The notes below the pieces were generated by a model that did not search any database, was not told the origin of the DNA, and saw only the letters and a program-made list of their open reading frames with translations. A DNA stretch of 64,000 nucleotides from Bufo bufo (Eukaryota > Chordata > Amphibia > Anura > Bufonidae): contig NC_053389.1 in the NCBI RefSeq assembly GCF_905171765.1, forward strand, positions 212,666,624 to 212,730,623, given 5' to 3'. Made by a program: the position numbers and the translations under genes. The first letter of the stretch is position 1; each line of letters opens with the position of its first letter. Below are positions 22,449 to 35,766 of the stretch, piece by piece.

Positions 22449-25153
22449 CCCCTTAAGGACCGGGCTCATTTTCACCTTCAGGACCAGGCCATTTTTTGCA
22501 AATCTGACCAGTGTCACTTTATGTGGTGATAACTTTAAAACGTTTTGACTTATCCAGGCCATTCTGAGATAGTTTTTTTGTCACATATTGTACTTCATGA
22601 CACTGGTAAAATGGAGTAAAAATAATGCATTTTTATTTTTTTTAAAAATAGCAAATTTGCCAAAAATTTTGAAAAATTTGAAAATTTCCAAGTTTATATT
22701 TCTCTACTTCTATAATATATATTAATACCTACAAAAACATTTCCCATTTGTCTTCAACATGTTAGGATCATTTTGGGAATTACATTTTATTTTTGGGGGA
22801 CGTTACAAGGCTTAGAAGTTTAGAAGTAAATCTTGAAATTTATCAGAAATTTTCAAAAACCAACTTTTTAAGGACCAGTTCAGGTCTGAAGTCACTTTGT
22901 GAAGCTTACATGATAAAAACCATCCACAAATGACCCCATTCTAGAAACTACACCCCTCAAGGTATTCAAAACTGATTTTAAAAACGTAGTTAACCCTTTA
23001 GGTGTTCCACAAGAATTAATGGAAAATAGAGATACAATTTCAAAATGTCACTTTTTTGGCAGATTTTCAATTTTAATATTTTTTTTCCAGTTACAAAGCA
23101 AGGGTTAACAGCCAAACAAAACTCATTATTTACGGCCCCTGATTCTGTAGTTTACAGAAACACCCTATATGTGGTCGTAAACTGATGTACGGGCACACGG
23201 CAGGGCGCTGAAGGAAAAGAATGCCATATGGTTTTTGGAAGGCAGATTTTGCTAGACTGTTTTTTTTTTTACACCATGTCCCATCTGAAGCCCCCCTGAT
23301 GCACCCCTAGAGTAGAAACTCCAAAAAAGTGACCCCATTTTAGAAAATACGGGATAGGGTGGAAGTTTTGTTGGTACTAGTTTAGGGTACATATGATTTT
23401 TGGTTGCTCTATATTACACTTTTTGTGAGGCAAGGTAACAAGAAATAGCTTTTTTGGCACCATTTCTTTTTTTTGTTATTTACAACATTCATCTGACAGG
23501 TTAAATCATGTGGTATTTTTATAGAGCAGGTTGTCACGGACGCGGCGATACCTAATATGTATACAATTTTTTTATTTATATAAGTTTTATACAATGATTT
23601 CATTTTTTAAACAAAAAATCATGTTTTAGTGTCTCCATAGTCTGAGAGCCATAGTTTTTTCAGTTTTTGGGCGATTATCTTAGGTAGGGTCTCATTTTTT
23701 GTGGGATGAGATTACGGTTTGATTGGCACTATTTTGGAGTGCATATGACTTTTTGATCGCTTGCTATTACATTTTTTGTGACGTAAGATGACAAAAAAAT
23801 AGCTTTTTTTACCGCGTTTTTTTTTTTACGGTTTTCACCTGAGGGGTTAGGTCATGTAAAATTTTTATAGAGCCAGTCGATATGGATGCGGCGATACCTA
23901 ATATGTATACTTTTATTTTATTTATGTACGTTTTACACAATGATTTCATTTTTGAAACAAAAAAAATTATGTTTTAGTGTTTCCATAGTTTAAGAGCCAT
24001 AGTTTTTTCAGTTTTTGGGCGATTATCTTGGGTAGGGTATGATTTTTGCGGGATGAGATGACGGTTTGATTGGTACTATTTTGGCATACATGTGACTTTT
24101 TTGATCACTTTTATTACCTTTTTTGGGAAGTAAGGTGGGCAAAATTTCAATTTCCTCATAGTTTTAATTTTTTTATTTTTATGGCGTTCACCATGCAGGG
24201 AAAGTAACATGACCATTTTATAGATCAGGTCGTTACGGACGCGGCGATACCTAATATGTGTAGTGTATTTTTTTAATTTATTTTTTCTTCAGTGATAAAT
24301 GTTTTTTTTTATCTTTACTTTGTTCACTTTTTTTATTTTTTTTTTACCCAGACCCACTTGGTTCTTGAAGATCCAGTGGGTCTGATGTCTGTATAATACA
24401 GTACAGTACACTATATAGTGTATTGTACTGTATTTTACTTACACTTTGAACAGATCTATGCCTTTAGCACAGATCTGTTAAGCACCATGGACAGCAGGAT
24501 GCCTGAGAAGGGGTCCTGTTGCCATGGGAACCTTCCCCGTGTGCCACAACTGAGCAGACGGGGAAGGGGAAGGAGTGTCTCTGTGACACCATCCTGTCTG
24601 GGGGCTGCAAAGGCACAGCAGACCCCCGATGGTAGAGGAAGGGAGCTCCCTGACTGTTAACCTTTTCCATACAGCGGTCCGTACGGACCGCGGTATGGAA
24701 AGGCTTAAACGGCTAACATCACAGCACAGATGTCAGCCATTTATACCACAGTGTCAGCAATGTGCTGACACTCTGGTATACCCACTGGACGCCAATGAAT
24801 ATTAAAGAGGAGGTGGGCGGGGGATCGCGATCCCGCCTGCCGCACTCCTCCCGCACCGCCTGCAACCCCCCCTGCACCACCCGCCGGCATAAAATCATTC
24901 AGGAGTGCAGGGCGGGTGGAAAAAATCTTTATTTTGGGCATTTTAAAGTTTCTGATCCCGCGGTCAGGCGATACCTAATATGACCCACCCGGCATTGTGA
25001 CAGGATGCCCGCTGAATGAATTCAGTGGGCATCCGGTTCCGATTAACGCCCACCACGCCGCAATCGCGTTTTAAACCCATGACGTACCGGTACGTCATGT
25101 GTCCTTAAGGACTCGGGAAACATGCGGTACCGGTACGTCATGTGTCCTTAAGG
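22449..25153. mobile_element. Non-autonomous piggyBac-type element with CCCCTTAAGGAC ends
   Basis: Flanked by TTAA (22445-22448 and 25154-25157) with 12-bp inverted termini CCCCTTAAGGAC / GTCCTTAAGGGG. The 2,705-bp interior has no transposase. It contains about three diverged ~350-bp tandem units carrying GCGGCGATACCTAATATG (near 23545, 23890 and 24245). Near the right end ACCGGTACGTCATGTGTCC occurs twice. The TTAA duplication and C-rich termini are characteristic of piggyBac; short open frames inside are not gene-like. Confidence 0.85.
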
Positions 25154-25157
25154 GGTT

Positions 25158-28100
25158 AATACATTTGGGTTACATTCAGAGATTTTAAATACCGCCATTT
25201 GGTGCACCAATATTGAATTCAGGCCTACACTGGTTCAGGCCGTGTGAGATACCCCCTTTACATACAGGGGTTTGAATCAGGCATTAGAAATACAGCCATT
25301 TTGGGCAATGAAATATTGAATTCAGGCCTACAGTGGTTCAGACCGTGTGAGATACTCCCTCTACATAAAGGGGTTTGATTCAGGGATTTGAAATACAGCC
25401 ATTTAAAATACAGCCATTTTGTGCAAAGATATATTTACTTCAGGCCTACAATGGTTCGGGCCCCGTGAGATACCCCCTCTACATACAGGGGTTTGAATCA
25501 GGCATTTGAAATACAGCCATTTGAAATACAGCCATTTTGTGCAAAGATATATTTACCTTACGCCTACAGTGGTTCAGGCCCGATGAGATACCCCTTCTAC
25601 ATACAGGGGTTTGAATCAGGCATTTGAAATACAGCCATTTTGGGCAAAGATATATTTACTTCAGGCCTACAATGGTTCAGGCCCCGTGAGATACCCCCTC
25701 TACATACAGGGGTTTGAATCAGGCATTTGAAATACAGCCATTTGAAATACAGCCATTTTGTGCAAAGATATATTTACCTTACGCCTACAGTGGTTCAGGC
25801 CCGATGAGATACCCCTTCTACATACAGGGGTTTGAATCAGGCATTTGAAATACAGCCATTTTGGGCAAAGATATATTTACTTCAGGCCTACAGTGGTTCA
25901 CACCATGTGAGATACTCCCTCTACATACAGGGGTTTGATTTAGACATTTGAAATACAGCCATTTGAAATACAACAATTTTGTGCAAAGATATATTTACTT
26001 CAGGCATACAGTGGTTCAGAACGTGTGAGATACTCCCTTTACATACAGGGGTTTGATTCAGGGATTTGAAATGCAGCCATTTAAAATACAGCCATTTTGG
26101 GCAAAGATATATTTACTTCAGGCCTACAGTGGTTCAGATCGTGTGAAATACCCCCTCTACATACAGGGTTTTGAATCAGGCATTTGAAATACAGCCATTT
26201 TGTGCAAAGATATATTTACTTCAGGCCTACAGTGGTTCAGATCGTGTGAAATATCCCCTCTACATACAGGCATTTGAAATACAGCCATTTAAAATACAGC
26301 CATTTTGGGCAAAGAAATATTTACTTCAGGCCTACAGTGATTCAGGCCCTGTGAGATACCCCCTCTACATACAGGGGTTTGAATCAGGCATTTGAAATAC
26401 AGCCATTTGAAATACAGCCATTTTGGGCAAAGATATATTTACTTCAGGCCTACAGTGGTTTAGACCGTGTGAGATACTCCCTCTACATACAGGGGTTTGA
26501 TTCAGGGATTTGAAATACAGCCATTTGAAATACAGCCATTTTGGGCAAAGATATATTTACTTCAGGCCTAGAGTGGTTCAGACCATGTGAGATACTCCCT
26601 CTACATACAGGGGTTTAATTCAGGGATTTGAAATACAGCCATTTGAAATACAGCCATTTTGTGCAAATATACATTTATTTCAGGCCTACAGTGGTTCAGA
26701 CCGTGTGAGATACCCCCTCTACATACAGGGGTTTGAATCAGGCATTTGAAATACAGCCATTTTGTGCAAAGATATATTTACTTCAGGCCTACAGTGGTTC
26801 AGACCGTGTGATATAATCCCTTTACATATAGGGGTTTGAAACAGGGATTTGAAATACAGCCATTTGAAATACAGCCATTTTGTGCAAAGATATATTTACT
26901 TCAGGACTACAGTGGTTCAGGCCCTGTCAGATACCCCCTCTACATACAGGGGTTTGAATCAGGAATTTGAAATACAGCCATTTAAAATACAGCCATTTTG
27001 GGCAAAGATATATTTACTTTAGGCCTACAGTGGTTCAGACCGTGTGAGATACTCCCTCTACATACAGGGGTTTAATTCAGGGATTTGAAATACAGACATT
27101 TGAAATACAGCCATTTTGTGCAAATATACATTTATTTCAGGCCTACAGTGGTTCAGATCGTGTGAGATACCCCCTCTACATACAGGGGTTTGAATCAGGC
27201 ATTTGAAATACAGCCATTTGAAATAAAGCCATTTTGTGCAAAGATATATGTACTTCAGGCATACAGTGGTTCAGACCGTGCGAGAAACTCCCTCTACATA
27301 CAGGGGTTTGATTCAGGGATTTGAAATACAGCCATTTTAAATACAGCCATTTTGTGCAAAGATATATTTACTTCAGGCCTACAATGGTTCAGGCCCCGTG
27401 AGATACCCGCTCTACATACAGGGGTTTGAATCAGGCATTTGAAATATAGCCATTTGAAATACAGCCATTTTGTGCAAAGATATATTTACCTTAGTCCTAC
27501 AGTGGTTCAGGCCCGATGAGATACCCCCTCTACATACAGGGGTTTGAATCAGGCATTTGAAATACAGCCATTTGAAATAAAGCCATTATGTGCAAATATA
27601 TATTTATTTCAGGCATACAGTGGTTCAGACCGTGTGAGATACTCCCTTTACATACAGGGGTTTGATTCAGGGATTTGAAATACAGCCATTTGAAATACAG
27701 CCATTTTGGGCAAAGATATATTTACTTCAGGCCTACAGTGGTTCAGATCGTGTGAAATACCCCCTCTACATACAGGGATTTGAATCAGGCATTTGAAATA
27801 CAGCCATTTTGTGCAAAGATATATTTACTTCAGGCCTACAGTGGTTCAGACCGTGTGAGAAACCCTCTCTACATACAGGGTTTAAAATCAGGCATTTGAA
27901 ATACAGCCATTTAAAATACAGCCATTTTGGGCAAAGAAATATTTACTTCAGGCCTACAGTGATTAAGGTCCTGTGAGATACCCCCTCTACATACAGGGGT
28001 TTGATACAGGGATTTGAAATTCAGCCATTTGAAATACAGCTATTTTGGGCAAAGATATATTTACTTCAGGCCTACAGTGGTTTAGACCATCTGAGATACT

Positions 28101-29335
28101 CCCTCTACATACAGGGGTTTGATTCAGGCATTTGAAATACAGCCATTTGAAATAAAGCCATTATGTGCAAATATATATTTATTTCAGGCATACAGTGGTT
28201 CAGACCGTGTGAGATACTCCCTTTACATACAGGGGTTTGATTCAGGGATTTGAAATACAGCCATTTTGGGCAAAGATATATTTACTTCAGGCCTACAGTG
28301 GTTCAGATCGTGTGAAATACCCCCTCTACATACACAGGGATTTGAATCAGGCATTTGAAATACAGCCATTTTGTGCAAAGATATATTTACTTCAGTCCTA
28401 CAGTGGTTCAGACCGTGTGAGATACCCTCTCTACATACAGGGTTTTAAATCAGGCATTTGAAATACAGCCATTTAAAATACAGCCATTTTGGGCAAAGAA
28501 ATATTTACTTCAGGCCTACAGTGATTAAGGCCCTGTGAGATACCCCCTCTACATACAGGGGTTTGATACAGGGATTTGAATCAGGCATTTGAAATACAGC
28601 CATTTTGTGCAAAGATATATTTACTTCAGGCCTACAGTGGTTCAGACCGTGTGAGATACCCTCTCTACATACAGGGTTTTAAATCAGGCATTTGAAATAC
28701 AGCCATTTAAAATACAGCCATTTTGGGCAAAGAAATATTTACTTCAGGCCTACAGTGATTAAGGCCCTGTGAGATACCCCCTCTACATACAGGGGTTTGA
28801 TACAGGGATTTGAATCAGGCATTTGAAATACAGCCATTTTGTGCAAAGATATATTTACTTCAGGCCTACAGTGGTTCAGACCGTGTGAGATACCCTCTCT
28901 ACATACAGGGTTTTAAATCAGGCATTTGAAATACAGCCATTTAAAATACAGCTATTTTGGGCAAAGATATATTTACTTCAGGCCTACAGTGGTTTAGACC
29001 ATCTGAGATACTCCCTCTACATACAGGGGTTTGATTCAGGGATTTGAAATACAGCCATTTGAAATAAAGCCATTATGTGCAAATATATATTTATTTCAGG
29101 CATACAGTGGTTCAGACCGTGTGAGATACTCCCTTTACATACAGGGGTTTGATTCAGGGATTTGAAATACAGCCATTTGAAATACAGCTATTTTGGGCAA
29201 AGATATATTTACTTCCGGCCTACAGTGGTTTAGACCATCTGAGATACCGCCTCTACATACAGGGGTTTGATTCAGGGATTTGAAATACAGCCATTTGAAA
29301 TACAGCCATTTTGGGCAAAGATATATTTACTTCAG
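25158..29335 (+). repeat. Tandem array of about 118-bp units inside hAT element
   Basis: About 33-35 units of the type CCTACAGTGGTTCAGACC...CTACATACAGGGGTTTGA...GCCATTTTGTGCAAAGATAT. An optional 15-17-bp internal duplication (CATTTGAAATACAGC) makes units vary from about 95 to 135 bp. A composite block of several units around 28560-28960 is repeated almost exactly, so amplification was recent there. The array lies between hAT 5' sequence and the hAT gene. Open frames that read through it (FEIQPFWAKIYLLQ) are repeat artefacts. Confidence 0.87.
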
Positions 29336-30006
29336 TATATACAAACTGAAAAGACTAGCGTGGTATTAGCAGGAGGTGCTCAAACCCACATGCAGTCATG
29401 CATATATATAGGGGAGCAAATCCTGCACTTGTGGCCCGTTGCTAATGACAATCCCAGCAAAATGCATACGGTGGAGGATGCACGCGGCGAACCACAAGTA
29501 CCACAATAGACATCCTACAAAGGGTAACAAGTGCGGATGTGATAATTAATATAACAATATAACAAAATAATAGCAAAGACAGGTGCACGCTGCAATCTTA
29601 CTATACCCTCAAACTAATTTTAAAATTGTGAGATTAGTCAACATATCCTACGGTGTAGGACATGTCTAAGCCCGGGCACTACGCCAAGGTTTCTCAAGTA
29701 GCCCGGGACCTAACACTCTCCTAACTGAGCCGTATGGGCAATACCAGGAGCCAGTGGGCAAATTACAGGAGCATGAGGCCGACTCACAAACAACTCACCA
29801 GTTACCTCCAGCATAAAACCATGCTTGCAGTGGGAGGAGGGAGGAGTCTGCGAGTCCCACTCAAGACTGGCTGATATAGCCCAGGCTTCACAGGTGCACC
29901 TAAATGTGACCTGTAGATGGAAAACAGGCACATTTAAATTGGAGTTTATACACCTCCAGGAATCTCTATATATACAAACTGAAAAGACTAGCGTGGTATT
30001 AGCAGG
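29336..30006. repeat. 633-bp unit flanked by 38-bp direct repeats, unassigned
   Basis: The same 38 bases (beginning TATATACAAACTGAAAAGAC) occur at 29336-29373 and 29969-30006. The sequence between them has no recognisable gene or terminal inverted repeats. It could be one full plus one truncated monomer of a ~633-bp tandem repeat, or a segment of an LTR-like element. I cannot classify it. Confidence 0.6.
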
Positions 30007-30029
30007 GGACACAGCACCACATACCTCTA

Positions 30030-30350
30030 AGGCCTCATGCACATGGCCAATGTTTTGGTCCGCATCCCAGCCGCAGTTTTGGTGGCTCGGATGTGGACCC
30101 ATTCACTTCAATGGGGCCGCAAAAAATGCGGACAGCACTCCGTCCGCATCCGTTGCTCCTTTCCGTGGTTCGCAAAAAAAATATAACATGTCCTATTCTT
30201 GTCCGCGCTTTGCAGACAAGAATAGGCAGTTATATTAAAGGCTGTCCGTGCCGTTCTCCAAATTGCGGAACGCACACAGACGACATCCGTGTTTTGCGGA
30301 TCTGCGGTTTGAGGACCGCAAAACACACAGCGGCCGTGTGCATGAGGCCT
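30030..30350. mobile_element. MITE with AGGCCTCATG ends, copy 2
   Basis: Inverted ends AGGCCTCATGCACATGGCC / GGCCGTGTGCATGAGGCCT with TA on both sides (30028-30029 and 30351-30352). It shares its interior with the copy at 10296-10625 and inserted just upstream of the hAT transposase homology. The superfamily is not certain; the TA duplication fits Tc1/mariner-type MITEs. Confidence 0.82.
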
Positions 30351-30352
30351 TA

Positions 30353-33079
30353 CTTTTCGAAAGTGTGCAGACCGACAAGGAAGGCAGGGGTGAAGACTGG
30401 GTGGAAGATGATGAGGAGGACGTTGAGGTCCTCGACCCCACATGGAATCAAGGTCATGCGAGTGACCTATGTAGTTCGGAGGAAGAGGCGGTATTCACAC
30501 AGAGCCACCAGCACAGCAGAAGAGGTAGCAGGGTGCAAAAGCGGAGCGGCCGTCCTCTAGACAGTACGCCTCCTACTGCCCACTGCAGCAAGGGTCCGAG
30601 CACACCAATGCCAGCTCCAAGGAGTTCCCTGGCGTGGCAGTTCTTCAGAGAATATGCTGACGACAAGTCACGAGTGGTTTGCACGCTGTGCAATCAGAGC
30701 CTGAAGCGAGGCATAAACGTTCTCAACCTAAGCACAACCTGCATGACCAGGCATTTAAGTGTAAATGACGAGCTGCAGTGGAGTAGACACCTCAAAAACC
30801 AAGAAAGGTCTCTGGCTCCTCCTGCTTCCTCTTCTGCTGCAGTCGCGGCCTCTTCATCCACCTCTGGAGTGACAGTGCCACGTGGCAACCTGCAAACAGA
30901 GGATCTGCCAGCAACACCAACACCTGGGTCACCAAGCATCTCCACAATGTCCCACGGAAGCGTTTAGCTCTCCATATCCCAAACGCTGGAGAGGAAGAGG
31001 AAGTGCCCCCCTACCCACCCCTGATCCCTAGCCCTGAATGCCAGCATTTCTAAACTACTGGCCTTTGAAATGCTGTCATTCCGTCTGGTGGAGACGGATA
31101 GTTTTAAAGGCCTTATGGTGGTGGCTGTCCCACAGTACGTCGTGCCCAACCGCCACTACATTTCAAGGCGAGCCATCCCTACCCTGCACAACCATGTAGG
31201 GGACAAAATCAGGTGTGCACTGCGCAACACCATCTGTGCCAAGGTGCACCTGACTACAGATACATGGACCAGTAAGCACGGTCAGGGCCGTTCTCCATAA
31301 CAGCACTTTGGGTAAATGCAGTGGCGGCTGGGCCTGAGGCGGATAGCAGTTTGGCGCATGTCCTTCCACCATCGAGGATTGCAGGGCGCTTCAGTTTGCC
31401 TCCTGTTGCTTTTTCCTCCTACTCTGCTTCCTCATCCTCTACCAGCTCCTCATCCAGTCAGTGTAACACCTTCACCACCAACTTCAGCACAGCCAGGGGT
31501 AAACGACAGCAGGCAGTTTTAAAACGTATCTGTTTGGGGGACAAACCCTACACCGCGCAGGAGCTGTGGACAGGCCTTGAACAACAGACCGATGAGTGGT
31601 TTTTGCCAGTCAGCCTCAAGCCCGGCCTGGTGGTGTGCGATAATGGGTGAAATCTCGTAGCAGCTCTGGGACTAGCCGGTTTGATGCACATCCCTTGCCT
31701 GGCACATGTGCTGAATTTGGTGGTGCAGAGATTCCTTAAAAATTACCCCGACATGTCAGAACTGCTGCATAAAGTGCGGGCCGTCTGTGCGCGCTTTCCG
31801 CGTTCTCACCCTGCTGCTGCTCGCCTGTCAGCACTGCAGCGTAACTTCGGCCTTCCCACTCACCACCTCATATGCCACGTGCCCACAAGGTGGAACTCCA
31901 CCTTAGACATGCTGGCCTGACTAAGCGAGCAGCAGCAGGCGATAGTGAAGTTTCAGCTGCAGCATGCACCGGTGAGTCACTCGGCGGAACAGCACCACTT
32001 CACCACTAATGACTGGGCCTCCATGCGAGACCTGTGTTCCTTGTTGCGCTGTTTCGAGTACTGCACCAACATGGCCAGTGCCGATAACGCCGTTCTCAGC
32101 GTTACTATCCCACTTCTATGCCTCCTTGAAAAAACGCTCCTGGCGATGATGGAAGGGGATGTGGCACAGGAGGAGGAGGAAGAGGGATCATTTTGTAGGG
32201 TTTCTGGCCAGTCATTTCCAAGTGGTTTCGAGGGTGGGTTCCTGCACCCACAAACCCAAGGTACACAATTGTCCAGCCAGGGCAGAGTTCTGGAGGATGA
32301 CGAGGTGGAGGATGAGGAGATGGAGGAGGAGGAACCATGTTCACAGCAGGGTGGCACCCAGACCAGCTCGTGGCCATTACTGGTACGTGGCTGGGGTGAT
32401 GCAGAGGACACAGATGATACACCTCCCACAGAGGACAGCTTTTCGTTGTCTCTGGGCAGCCAGGCACACATGAGCGATTACATGCTGCAGTGTCTGCGCA
32501 ACGACCGCCGAGTTGCCCACATTCTAACTTGATTACTGGGTGGCCACGCTGCTGGATCCCCGTTACAAGGACAACGTACCGTCCTTAATTCCCTCACTGG
32601 AGCGTGATGGTAAGATGTGAGAGTAAAAGCGCACGCTGGTAGACGCGCTGCTGGTGGCATTCCCACCTGACAGCAGGGGGCGCAGTGGAAGCACAAGGCG
32701 AAGACAGAGAACGAGGAAGAGGTCGCCAACGCAGCTGGGGCACCGCCAGCACCTCAGAAGGCAGGGTTAGCATGGCCAAAATGTGGAAAAGCTTTGTCAG
32801 CACGCCACAACAGCCAGCACCACCAGCTGATATGGAATGTCTTAGCAGGAGGTAGCATTTCACCAATATGGTGGAGCAGTATGTGTGCACACGCCTACAC
32901 GTACTGAATGACGGGTCTTCAAATTGGGCACATGGCCTGAGCTTGCCCTTTAGCACGGCAGGGGGCGTCATCACAGACAAGTGTAGCCGCCTGTCCACGG
33001 CCAATGTGGACAAGCTCACGTTCATTAAAATGAACCAGGCATGGATCCCTCAGGACATGTCCGTACCTTGTGCAGAATA
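30353..33079 (+). pseudogene. hAT transposase, copy 1, multiply broken
   Basis: Homology runs in order. A BED-type zinc finger lies around 30630-30760 (SLAWQFFREYADDKSRVVCTLC...MTRHL). The central domain follows (KVHLTTDTWTSKHGQG; IPCLAHVLNLVVQRFL; HVPTRWNSTLDML). An acidic insert comes next (EDDEVEDEEMEEEEP), then the start of the C-terminal hAT dimerisation region. Breaks include TAG at 30964 where copy 2 has CAG, stops near 31030 and 31298, a TGA at 31918 and a stop at 32530. The C-terminal block (around 32950-33040) lacks the LACPAASVLSERVF segment kept in copy 2. The intact protein would bind hAT ends and transpose with 8-bp duplications. The MITE at 30030 lies directly upstream. Confidence 0.85.
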
Positions 33080-33743
33080 GACATGGCACTAAGCAGCCAT
33101 TGTTATACTGCAGCGTAATTGCTCATGTTTGTATTTTGGATATTTCACACTCTTTTAGAGTGTACCTTAATATTACAAAATAAAATTAAAACCAAAAACC
33201 TGTGTTGGCTATCTCGTCCTCCTCCACCGCCGCTTCCACCTACTCAGCTGCGTCCACCACCTCCTCAAACTCCTACTCCATATGGAACTCCACCTCAGAA
33301 ATTCATTTTTTTTTGTACGTGTTTTATTTTATATAAGTTCACTACTTCGTCATTTACATTTTTGGGTGAAATTCACCAATTTTTGGGTGTATAGTACCAC
33401 TGCTATACCTAGTAGACCGGTAAAAAAATAAAATAAATTGTCTGTTACATTTTATGGTGAAATTAACAAATGTTTGGGTGTATAGTACCACTGCTATACC
33501 TAGTAGACAGGTTAAACAAAAACAAAAAAATTGTCATTTACTTTTTCGGGTTAAATTAACCAATTTTTGGGTGTATAGTACCACTGCTTTATCTAGTAGG
33601 CCGGTTTAAAAAAAAAATTGTAATTTACATTTTAGGGTGAAATTTACCAATTTTGGTGTGTATAGTACCACTGCTATACCTAGTGTACAGGTAAAAAAAT
33701 AAAAATAAATTGTCAGTTACATTTTATGGTGAAATTAACAAAT
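33080..33743 (+). repeat. hAT 3' untranslated region with ~80-bp minisatellite
   Basis: After the hAT coding remnant comes a CCTCCTCC-rich segment, then units of the type GGTGAAATTCACCAATTTTTGGGTGTATAGTACCACTGCTATACCTAGTAGACAGG (each about 75-85 bp) from about 33345. The DIRS element at 33744 interrupts a unit at ACAAA|TTTT; the array resumes at 38148. Each unit holds a small inverted repeat around TAGTACCACTGCTATACCTA. Confidence 0.8.
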
Positions 33744-34443
33744 TTTCCAGGACATCCCTCCATGACAGCACCCACTGGAGGATGTCCTATTGGATCTCTG
33801 TTGGGACAGGAAGCGAGAGGTTAAAAGGCCCCTCCCCACCCCTCCTACCAGTGTTCTTCCTGTCCCTACGGAGATAGGAGCAGAGAGGAGTATCCCTGCT
33901 ATAGAAAGTGGGGAGGAACATGGGCCGAGGCTGGTCGGGGGGCTTATGCCTCTCCTCTTCACCCTCAGATGGGCCTAAGCTAGCACCCCTCTGGGAAGGG
34001 GTCCCCTAGCATGTCCCGGTACCTGTTTTCCGAAGGGCCGCGGTATCGGGACGCTGTCACCGCTTCTTCATCATGGAGCTCTGGGCGCAGCGTCCGCTCC
34101 GGGCGCTCCTCTGATGACGCGTTCACGTCACGTCCCATGTGACCATAAGTGACGCGGAGTAGAGAGCGGAAGCTAATGGCGGAGCGCATCCATGCTGGGG
34201 GCCTCAGTGTTCTGAGGCCTCGCATGAGGGGTCGACTCTTCTTGGAATGAGTCCCCTGGAAGAGGAGGCGGAGCCGAGCGGCAACGAGGGCAGGGCCAGG
34301 CTGGTAAGTCCTTTTAAAAAATGGTGATGTTATCTGCATGCAGCACACATCATGGAGGCCCAGGTATTTGTAAAGCAGGATGCTACTTCAGACCCCCTAG
34401 TCCAGGGAAATGTAAGTGAGGTCCTACATACTTAGATTATCTC

Positions 34444-35755
34444 TTGGCATGCCCTGTTTCTATATCTCCCTCTTCCCCTTGTCTTTTTAAGGTGGAAAGG
34501 GAGACGGGTCACAAACCTCATGGTGACTCCAGGGAAAAAAACAAAAAATGCGGAACCTGCACCAAAAAGCTTGCGGAGTCTTACAAAAAAAAACTATGCA
34601 CGGATTGTTTGGCAAAAATACTAAAGGAAGAACAACCATCCTTTATGGCAGAATTAAGAGCAATAGTGAGGGAAGAGGTACAGGCAGCAGGAATGAGTCA
34701 GCCCCCTTCCCTTCCGGTCCCCTCTTCCCCACCTTCCAAATGACCCAGAGTACAGTTGGACACTGATTCAGAGGAAGAACCAGCGTATTACTCGGACGAA
34801 TTGGAGGAAGATCGTCCCCCTTCTTTAGCGGAAGAGCCAAGGAGATTCCTGTTTTCTGCAGAGAATCTGGATCCGCTTCTGACAGCGGTTAGACAGACTA
34901 TGGCGGTAGAAGAAGAAGAACAGACGCGCATCGTACAGGACGAAATGTTCGGCGGTCTAAGAGCTAAGAAAAGGAAACTCTTTCCCATTAATTCTAACTT
35001 GAGGGATCTAATCAAAGATGAATGGGAAGAGGGTGACAAGAAGCTTTTTATGTGCCACAGGAATTTAAGAGCAGGCTGATCTTTAACCCAGAAGAAACAA
35101 AGCTTTATGACGAGATACCGAAGGTGGACATTCAGGTGGCTAAGGTGGTGAAGAAGACTTCCATACCTTTTGAGGATTCCTCACAATTAAAGGATCCCAT
35201 GGATCGAAAGATGGATGGGCTTTTAAAGAAGGCATGGGAATCATCGGCGGCCTCTATAAATACGAATGTTGCAGCTACCTCGGTGTCCCGAGCGATGTGT
35301 TTATGGCTGGATCAGCTAGAAAATCATCTTAGGATGAAAACATCCAGAGAAGAAATTCTGGAGTCCTTACCGTTATTGAAGATGGCGGCTTCATTTATGG
35401 CAGATGCCTCTGCAGAATCAATAAAGTTCGCTGCAAAAAATGATGCACTCACAAACACGGCAAGACGAGCCCTTTGGCTCAAATCTTGGACGGGGGACAT
35501 TGCTTATAAGAATAAGCTCTGTGCAATCCCCTTTACTGCGCTTATCTGTTTGGACAAGTCCTTGACTCCATCCTAGAAAGTGCGGCAGATAAAAAGAAAG
35601 GCTTCCCAGAGGAGAAAGTAAAAAAAGCCACAGCCCTTTCGTAAACCCTCAAAACAGTTTCCAGTCTCACAGAGGGGAAAGGGTAAGACGGGAAGATGGA
35701 CCTACCCCAAAGGAGGAAGAGGAAGGGGTTTCCTCTTCAACCCCAATACCAGCTC
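34444..35755 (+). pseudogene. DIRS gag-like gene, frameshifted
   Basis: Frame 34444-35079 starts with a Cys-containing segment (KCGTCTKKLAESYKKKLCTDC), then an acidic region (TDSEEEPAYYSDELEEDRPP) after a TGA at 34741-34743. A one-base change in the T run at about 35046 moves the frame to 35052-35576. That frame carries KMDGLLKKAWESSAAS...CLWLDQLENHL...ESLPLLKMAASFMADASAES, the conserved DIRS Gag region related to the LAP2-alpha C-terminal domain. A further shift near 35545 is needed to reach LDSILE and the basic RGRGFLFNP tail. The real start may lie upstream, at the ATG at 34351. Likely role: RNA and particle binding. Confidence 0.75.
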
Positions 35756-35766
35756 AAACAAACAAT

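Noticed and set aside
26171..29509. Open frames with repeated FEIQPFWAKIYLLQ, like a repeat protein
   Set aside because: They track the ~118-bp tandem array and are broken in most units; codon pattern does not look selected.
31977..32471. Ser-rich minus-strand frames opposite the hAT gene
   Set aside because: They arise from the GAGGAGGAG acidic-coding tract read in reverse; the plus strand carries hAT homology.
33200..33300. Proline-rich coding exon (PPPPPLPPTQLRPPPPQTP)
   Set aside because: It is a CCTCC-rich segment present in every hAT 3' region in this window (also 39320, 54490, 56280) after the transposase stop; noncoding repeat.
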